Shown here: one piece after another, positions 6,449 to 10,242 of the stretch
How the letters are laid out: each line of letters opens with the position of its first letter
How positions within the stretch are numbered: the first letter of the stretch is position 1
DNA from: Candidatus Omnitrophota bacterium
GTDB taxonomy: Bacteria > Omnitrophota > Gorgyraeia > 1-14-0-20-64-10
Direction of reading: 5' to 3'
Assembly (NCBI GenBank): GCA_023248095.1
Contig: JAHFFF010000050.1
Location: forward strand, 1-10,242
DNA: 10,242 nt
Translations under genes and position numbers: made by a program
Notes under the pieces: generated by a model
Seen by the model: only the letters and a program-made list of their open reading frames with translations
Database searches by the model: none
What the model was told of the DNA's origin: nothing

Positions 6449-7186
6449 GTGGACGCATTGACGCGAACCGGGCACGTTGTCATGGCGAAGGATAAGGTTC
6501 GGGTCAGCTTCCATCTCTATCACGGGAAGGAACATTGGGAACGGGTCCTCATCATCTGCCCGGGTTTCTTCCAGAGCAAGGAGACCGCCATCTTCCAGAA
6601 GCTCTCCAGAGATCTCGCCCAGGCCCAGGACGTCCTGTGCATGGACTTCCGGGGACACGGGCGATCCGGCGGCCTTTACACCTTCTCGGCGAAGGAGGGG
6701 GCTGATCTGGAGGCGGTGCTCAAGTGGGCCGGTGAGCGCTACACCAAGATTTCCATCCTGGGCTTTTCCTTGGGAGCCGCTACGGCCGTCACCACGGTGA
6801 GCCGTTTGCGGGATGGGATCCAAGGGGTCGTCGCCGTCAGCTGCCCTGCCGCGTTTGAAGAAATCGAGTTTAAGGTGTGGAATCCGGAGGCGGCCATGCT
6901 CACCTTCCAAACCTGGGACCCCCGTCTCGGATGCCGTCCGGGCCCGCTTTGGCTGAAGAAGGAACGACCCCTGGATGCGATCCGTTCTCTCTCGCCGATT
7001 CCGGTTCTCTTGATCCACGGGGACAAGGATTCGGTCGTCCACCACCGGCACAGCCAGCAATTGTATCAACAGGCGGCCGAACCCAAGCGGCTGCTGATCA
7101 TACCGGGTGGCGGCCATGCGGAGGAAATTTATCGCGTTCACCCGAAAGAATTCCTAGCAGCGTTTAAAGAGGGAGTTTTGAACTGA
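6449..7186 (+). CDS. Alpha/beta hydrolase (serine hydrolase, S33/Hydrolase_4-like)
   Basis: A 245-residue alpha/beta-hydrolase-fold protein, probably a soluble cytoplasmic esterase, lipase or thioesterase; no signal peptide is seen. The catalytic triad can be placed as Ser107 in the nucleophile elbow GFSLG (105-109), Asp194 in HGDKDSV (190-196) and His223 in GGGHAEE (220-226). DFRGHGRSGG at 66-75 is the usual loop before the nucleophile, and CPGF at 37-40 holds the oxyanion-hole region. A lid segment seems to lie at about 133-176. The start is uncertain: GTG at 6449 sits where transcription should begin, while an ATG at 6482 (residue 12) leaves the fold intact. Neither has a Shine-Dalgarno. 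The stop is 1 bp before the marR-type start, so the two are co-transcribed; MarR proteins often control enzymes acting on aromatic or lipophilic ligands. The substrate is not identifiable. Confidence 0.85.
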   Translation: MDALTRTGHVVMAKDKVRVSFHLYHGKEHWERVLIICPGFFQSKETAIFQKLSRDLAQAQDVLCMDFRGHGRSGGLYTFSAKEGADLEAVLKWAGERYTKISILGFSLGAATAVTTVSRLRDGIQGVVAVSCPAAFEEIEFKVWNPEAAMLTFQTWDPRLGCRPGPLWLKKERPLDAIRSLSPIPVLLIHGDKDSVVHHRHSQQLYQQAAEPKRLLIIPGGGHAEEIYRVHPKEFLAAFKEGVLN

Positions 7187-7187
7187 T

Positions 7188-7664
7188 ATGGGCGCGCCAT
7201 CATTTCTGAAAGGGTTGGGGTATCCGGTTGAGAAACCGAGACCAGGTGATGAGGCAGTCTACGGCATTACCTGGCTGGCCAGCATCGCCCAGCGCCAAGT
7301 CGCCAAAGTCCTTAAGAAATTCCGTTTGACGCCGGTGAAATTCAATTACCTGATGGTCGTCAAGCACATCGGAAGCTCCAAGGGCCTTTCCCAACGGGAG
7401 ATCGCTCAGAGGCTTCTGGTCGATGCCGGCAACGTGACGCATGTGTTGGATGATTTGGAACAGAGAGGATGGGTTGTCCGGCACCCTGGGCCGGACCGAC
7501 GTTCACATCGGATCCGGATCACACCGAAGGGGAGTCGATTGCTGGATGAGGTCTGGCCGGCTCACAAGACGGCGATTGCCCGGTTAACGGATGGTGTTCC
7601 GGAGAAAGCGCATAGACAGCTTGTAGACATTTTAAACAAATGGCGGGAGAACCTGAAGACATGA
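7188..7664 (+). CDS. MarR-family winged-helix transcriptional regulator
   Basis: A 158-residue protein of typical MarR size and layout. Dimerisation helices flank a winged helix-turn-helix: LSQREIAQRLLVDAGNVTHVLDDLEQRG spans about 67-94 (only the start and end are motif-like), and the wing carries DRRSHRIRITPKG at 103-115, the classic DRR...T-x-x-G signature. The recognition helix is around 80-91. Family members bind palindromic operators as dimers, usually repress, and release on binding small hydrophobic or phenolic ligands, or on cysteine oxidation. No Cys is present here, so thiol sensing is unlikely. The ATG at 7188 is 1 bp after the hydrolase stop, with GGGAG 12 bp upstream. It overlaps the next gene by 4 bp. 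The palindromes at 6410-6432 suggest autoregulation of the operon. Confidence 0.92.
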   Translation: MGAPSFLKGLGYPVEKPRPGDEAVYGITWLASIAQRQVAKVLKKFRLTPVKFNYLMVVKHIGSSKGLSQREIAQRLLVDAGNVTHVLDDLEQRGWVVRHPGPDRRSHRIRITPKGSRLLDEVWPAHKTAIARLTDGVPEKAHRQLVDILNKWRENLKT

Positions 7665-8179
7665 ACCCTAAAAAAGATGTCTCGCTCATCATCGGAATTG
7701 CTATTCCCATCCTCATGATTGTCCTCGTCGCTGCCAGCATTTATCTGCCGAGCCTATTCAGCGCGCCACCACGGTTTAATTTTCTCTATGTGATAGATGA
7801 CGGCTATTATCAAGACCGAGAATACGTTGTGGAGAGGGGGACCTTGGTCAAGCAGGGGGTCATCTATCCGGAACGCTATACCCCAAGAGCAGCGAGGCTC
7901 TTTGTGCACGACGTAGTGAAAAATGAAGGCAAAGAGATTTCATTTGAAGACGCGCAAAGGCTGCCCCTTGATCCTAGCGGCAAATCCCCCGATGGCTTTG
8001 AAGTTGTTTATGGAAACAGGGAGGATGGAATATTCCCTCTCTTTTTATTTTCCAGCACAGACTACAACACCATCTACTTGAAGGGCCACAACGCCAGCAG
8101 GAAGCTCGACTTGCCGTCAAAGACTGCTGAGGGTTACTACTATAGCAGCAGGTTCCGCTTCCTCGGCTGGATCAAATAG
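7661..8179 (+). CDS. Small membrane-anchored protein of unknown function
   Basis: I do not recognise a characterised family. The 172-residue protein has a short basic N-terminus (MNPKKD), one strong hydrophobic segment at about 8-33, and a hydrophilic, aromatic-rich domain after it, probably extracytoplasmic. Notable features are a Tyr-rich start (DDGYYQDREYVVERG, 46-60), an acidic SPDGFEVVYG stretch at 109-118 and a Tyr/Arg-rich C-terminus (YYYSSRFRF). There are no Cys residues and no lipobox. I chose the ATG at 7661, forming an ATGA overlap with the marR-type stop and preceded by GGGAG 11 bp upstream; an in-frame ATG at 7640 is possible. The next gene begins 17 bp after its stop and encodes a polytopic membrane protein, so the two may work together. 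Base composition is lower in GC than in the flanking genes. Confidence 0.75.
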   Translation: MNPKKDVSLIIGIAIPILMIVLVAASIYLPSLFSAPPRFNFLYVIDDGYYQDREYVVERGTLVKQGVIYPERYTPRAARLFVHDVVKNEGKEISFEDAQRLPLDPSGKSPDGFEVVYGNREDGIFPLFLFSSTDYNTIYLKGHNASRKLDLPSKTAEGYYYSSRFRFLGWIK

Positions 8180-8183
8180 GAGG
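8178..8183 (+). promoter_or_regulatory. Strong Shine-Dalgarno overlapping the upstream stop
   Basis: A full AGGAGG overlaps the TAG stop of the 172-residue protein and lies 13 bp before the ATG at 8197, somewhat longer than the usual spacing. It is the best ribosome binding site in the window and contrasts with the missing ones at the operon heads. Confidence 0.7.
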
Positions 8184-8196
8184 AATCACAAAACCC

Positions 8197-9174
8197 ATGG
8201 AGAAAAAAGAGGAAATCTTACGGGGCCTCCGAGACTTGGCCGCTCAACATCTTGTCACAAGGGATGAAGTCCTTGCTGCCTTTGACGCTGGGCCTAGAAT
8301 CGATACCGAAATTGTCGCAACACGCCAGACGAGCATCTCAAATATTTTGTACTACGTGGGTGGGGCTATCGTCTTTCTAGGCATCTCAGTCCTCATTTGG
8401 CAACACTGGGTAGAACTGAACAGTGCAACTAAGATTCTCGCCACTCTCGGGTCAGGGATCTCAGCCTATATCATAGGGGTACTTTTAAGCCGTGATGAAC
8501 ACCTTGAGGCCACGAGCAGGGCGTTTTATTTTATCTCAGCCCTTGCGACCCCCTTAGGACTTTATGTGACGTTCGATTCGGCAGGACTGGATGCGGGAAG
8601 CCACGCGATCCAAAGCCTCATTTCAGGCATCCTCCTAACAACGTTTCTGCTTTCGCATCTCGCCTCTCGGAAGGTGCTCTTTACTCTCTTCAGTATCATT
8701 TTCGGTACTTGGTTCTTCTTTAGTTTCACCAATTACCTTGTTGGGAGCAATCCGCACTTCGATTGGAGATTTTCTGCGTATCGTGTCCTGTTCACCGGAC
8801 TGATGTATTTCTTCCTGGGTCTTTCTTTCGCGGAAACTCATCAACGCAAACTTACGAGTGCCTTGTACGGCTTCGGAGCATTCCTGTTTCTTGGTGCCGC
8901 CCTGGCCCTTGGCGAATGGGAACCTCACCAAAACGTGCTTTGGGAATTGGCATTCCCTGGGCTGGCCTTTGGAGTCATGTTCCTCAGCGTCTTGTTAAAA
9001 AGCAAAGGGCTCTTGACGTTCGGTTCCATTTATTTGATGGGGTACATCCTCAAGATCACAGCAGAATATTTCACGGAAGGTTTGGGTTGGCCGCTTGCAC
9101 TTGTTTTGGCCGGCCTGGTGTTAATCGCCATCGGATACTTGCACCTCAATCTGAATAAGAAATTTCTCGCCTAA
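8197..9174 (+). CDS. Polytopic inner-membrane protein of unknown function (possibly DUF2157-like)
   Basis: A 325-residue protein with a soluble N-terminal helix-rich region (1-45: charged, two short helices around LRDLAAQHLVTRDEVLAAFD) and then about nine or ten hydrophobic segments: roughly 48-69, 80-98, 107-127, 138-156, 159-177, 193-211, 222-240, 248-267, 271-288 and 297-316. The layout of a cytoplasmic N-terminal helical module followed by many helices resembles DUF2157-type membrane proteins, but I can point to no diagnostic motif, so this is a resemblance only. Polar residues within the membrane part are few, so no enzyme active site is evident. It follows the 172-residue protein in the same operon with a strong AGGAGG. 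Local composition is about 43-48% GC in lines I counted, against nearly 58% in the HD-GYP gene, which hints at different ancestry. Confidence 0.75.
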   Translation: MEKKEEILRGLRDLAAQHLVTRDEVLAAFDAGPRIDTEIVATRQTSISNILYYVGGAIVFLGISVLIWQHWVELNSATKILATLGSGISAYIIGVLLSRDEHLEATSRAFYFISALATPLGLYVTFDSAGLDAGSHAIQSLISGILLTTFLLSHLASRKVLFTLFSIIFGTWFFFSFTNYLVGSNPHFDWRFSAYRVLFTGLMYFFLGLSFAETHQRKLTSALYGFGAFLFLGAALALGEWEPHQNVLWELAFPGLAFGVMFLSVLLKSKGLLTFGSIYLMGYILKITAEYFTEGLGWPLALVLAGLVLIAIGYLHLNLNKKFLA

Positions 9175-9273
9175 ATGGGACTTTATGCTGTGAAACCTCA
9201 GTTTCGGCGCCTGGCCCAAGGGGCATCTGGTTCCAAAACCCAGGTCAGTTCCTCCCACTACCCCGCCGTGTAA
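9175..9273 (+). other. Short open frame or gene remnant, 32 codons
   Basis: An ATG directly follows the TAA of the polytopic membrane protein and opens a 32-codon frame ending in TAA. No Shine-Dalgarno of its own is visible, though zero-distance reinitiation is possible. Its N-terminus LYAVKPQFRRLAQ resembles, from memory, the first residues of some CDP-alcohol phosphatidyltransferases (of the form lYdlKPrFqallrp). Its last ten residues resemble the end of the HD-GYP protein. It may be a decayed fragment, a small protein, or chance. It is the only coding-like content in the 141-bp gap. Confidence 0.25.
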
Positions 9274-9276
9274 CAA
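9239..9276. repeat. Repeat copy B, matching the HD-GYP gene end
   Basis: Ungapped match to 6331-6368 at 30 of 38 positions. Six of eight differences are transitions. In both copies the reading frame gives CAG-x-x-TCC-TCC...CCC-GCC-x-TAA, so the encoded tails QVSSSHYPAV and QASSSRHPAA align to a shared stop. Confidence 0.4.
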
Positions 9277-9315
9277 GCCGCCTTAGAAAAAATAACCTGT
9301 GCTATAGTGGCGGCT
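9276..9315. repeat. 7-bp inverted repeat flanking the promoter of the glycosyltransferase gene
   Basis: AGCCGCC (9276-9282) and GGCGGCT (9309-9315) are perfect inverted arms 26 bp apart. The right arm ends directly before the ATG at 9316 and the -10 box lies between them. In a read-through transcript the arms could pair and hide the start; in DNA they could be a regulator site. Chance is possible in GC-rich DNA. Confidence 0.35.
9300..9308 (+). promoter_or_regulatory. Extended -10 promoter of the glycosyltransferase gene
   Basis: TGCTATAGT is an extended -10 (TGn plus TATAGT, 5 of 6 to TATAAT) lying 7 bp before the ATG at 9316, in an AT-rich patch. No convincing -35 is seen, which extended -10 promoters can tolerate. 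Transcription would start at about the ATG. Confidence 0.55.
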
Positions 9316-10242
9316 ATGCGGACAAGCACGTCCCGAAAGATACACGGATTGCTCCCCTGGTTGGCACTTGCCGTGGGATTGTGGGCATACCACAACAGCT
9401 TCACCGGTTCGTTCGTTTTCGACGACAGATCTGAGATCGTCCAAAATCTCCGCATCCAAAAATTGTGGCCTCCCTGGGCTGTGATGGCCCACAGCACCCG
9501 TCCCCTGACCGACCTGACCTTCGCCCTCAACTACGCCGTGGGGGATCTTCGGGTCCTCGGATATCATTGGGTCAATCTCGCGATCCACTTGGGTGCCACC
9601 CTGGTTCTCTTTGGCATCCTCTGGCGTATGCTGCAGCACCCGCGCTTGCAGGCCCGCTACGGTCCGGAGGCTCATGGATTGGCCTTGGCCATCGCCCTCA
9701 TCTGGTCTGTCCACCCTCTACAGACTGAGAGCGTCACCTACATTGTCCAGCGGTCGGAAGTCTTGATGGGGCTATGGTATCTATTGACTCTCTATGGGGT
9801 CCTACGCAGCTCCCAGTCCCCAACCAGCCAGGGATGGCCCCTCCTTACCGTGGGGGCATGCGCCTTAGGCATGGTCAGCAAGCCGGTTATGGTAACGGCC
9901 CCGCTGCTGGCCCTGCTCTATGACCGTGTTTTCCTCGCCCCTTCGTGGGCCACGCTCTGGCGCCAGCGCCGGGGTTCATATCTTGGGTTAGCCGCCACCT
10001 GGGGGTTGCTGGCTTGGATCTTGACCACATCCCTCCAGCCAAAGCCGGAGCAGGTGTTGACCTCCGGGTTCGCTCTGCGTGCGCTGACCCCCTGGGAGTA
10101 CCTGCGGACCCAGCCAGGTGTACTTCTCCACTACCTACGGTTGACCTTCTGGCCCAACCCTCTATGCCTGAATTACCAGTGGCCGATTGCCAGAATCCCT
10201 GAGGCCATCCTGGGTCCAAGCCTACTGGTCGGAGCCTTGCTC
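9316..10242 (+). CDS. GT-C/TMTC-like membrane glycosyltransferase (partial, C-terminus off the window)
   Basis: 309 codons are visible without a stop, and the frame leaves the window. The protein resembles bacterial relatives of the TMTC O-mannosyltransferases (GT-C fold, DUF1736 region), which use lipid-linked sugars and often end in tetratricopeptide repeats; those repeats would lie beyond the edge. Evidence: the first hydrophobic helix at about 11-25, then the loop SFVFDD at 32-37 whose Asp pair is the family's catalytic motif, RPLTDLTFALNY at 62-73, HPLQTESVTYIVQRSEVL at 133-150, SKPVMVTAPLLALLYDR at 188-204, and LRLTFWPNPLCLNYQWP at 274-290. All are typical positions for this family. The start at 9316 fits the N-terminal helix and sits 7 bp after an extended -10 box. 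It is on the same strand as the previous operon but probably a separate unit. The acceptor is unknown. Confidence 0.88.
   Translation, partial: MRTSTSRKIHGLLPWLALAVGLWAYHNSFTGSFVFDDRSEIVQNLRIQKLWPPWAVMAHSTRPLTDLTFALNYAVGDLRVLGYHWVNLAIHLGATLVLFGILWRMLQHPRLQARYGPEAHGLALAIALIWSVHPLQTESVTYIVQRSEVLMGLWYLLTLYGVLRSSQSPTSQGWPLLTVGACALGMVSKPVMVTAPLLALLYDRVFLAPSWATLWRQRRGSYLGLAATWGLLAWILTTSLQPKPEQVLTSGFALRALTPWEYLRTQPGVLLHYLRLTFWPNPLCLNYQWPIARIPEAILGPSLLVGALL

Noticed and set aside
6362..7141. Minus-strand open frame of 259 codons opposite the alpha/beta hydrolase.
   Set aside because: The hydrolase has a complete catalytic triad and a promoter; the antisense translation shows no family features.
7188..8179. 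A toxin-antitoxin reading of the small regulator gene and the following 172-codon gene.
   Set aside because: The regulator is a full-size MarR protein and the second protein is membrane-anchored with no toxin motif, so nothing supports it beyond the overlap.
1..10242. CRISPR arrays, tRNA or rRNA genes, insertion sequences, attachment sites.
   Set aside because: No regularly spaced direct repeats, no cloverleaf-like segments in the gaps, no transposase or integrase, and no terminal inverted repeats were found on reading.

Overview
The window looks like chromosomal DNA of a Gram-negative-type bacterium, about 57-60% GC by eye in most genes. The gene set (a TatD nuclease fused to a radical SAM enzyme, an HD-GYP protein, and a TMTC-like GT-C membrane glycosyltransferase) would suit Nitrospirota, NC10 or Desulfobacterota-like lineages. 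That placement is inference and weak. The DNA is almost fully coding: no tRNA, rRNA, CRISPR array or insertion sequence was seen, and the largest gaps between clear genes are 83 bp and 141 bp.

Left half (1-5498, minus strand): one compact six-gene operon read leftward. Its order is cysteine desulfurase, TatD/radical SAM fusion, CPBP intramembrane protease, thiL, tsaE, and tsaB, which runs off the left edge. Genes overlap or are separated by 7 bp or less, and the stop/start overlaps suggest translational coupling. The theme is housekeeping: sulfur mobilisation, thiamine diphosphate synthesis and the t6A37 tRNA modification, plus a fusion enzyme of unknown function and a membrane protease.

Junction (5499-5522): a 24-bp divergent region holds a perfect 10-bp palindrome that supplies a -10 box in each direction. 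To its right is an HD-GYP protein with a membrane anchor, a coiled coil and altered metal-ligand positions.

Right half (6410-9174, plus strand): a likely four-gene operon of alpha/beta hydrolase, MarR-type repressor, a small single-pass membrane protein and a polytopic membrane protein. Its promoter has a 13-bp palindrome filling the spacer between the -35 and -10 boxes, a plausible operator for the MarR protein. The last two genes are visibly AT-richer than the rest and may have been acquired. A 141-bp gap follows, with a 32-codon open frame that may be a gene remnant. Then comes the 5' end of a GT-C/TMTC-like membrane glycosyltransferase that runs off the right edge.

A cross-cutting observation: the first gene of three transcription units has a TAnnnT box 6-7 bp before its start codon and no Shine-Dalgarno sequence, while several internal genes do have one. 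This suggests leaderless transcripts. The best candidates for undescribed biology are the TatD-radical SAM fusion, the leaderless pattern and the hydrolase/MarR/membrane-pair operon.
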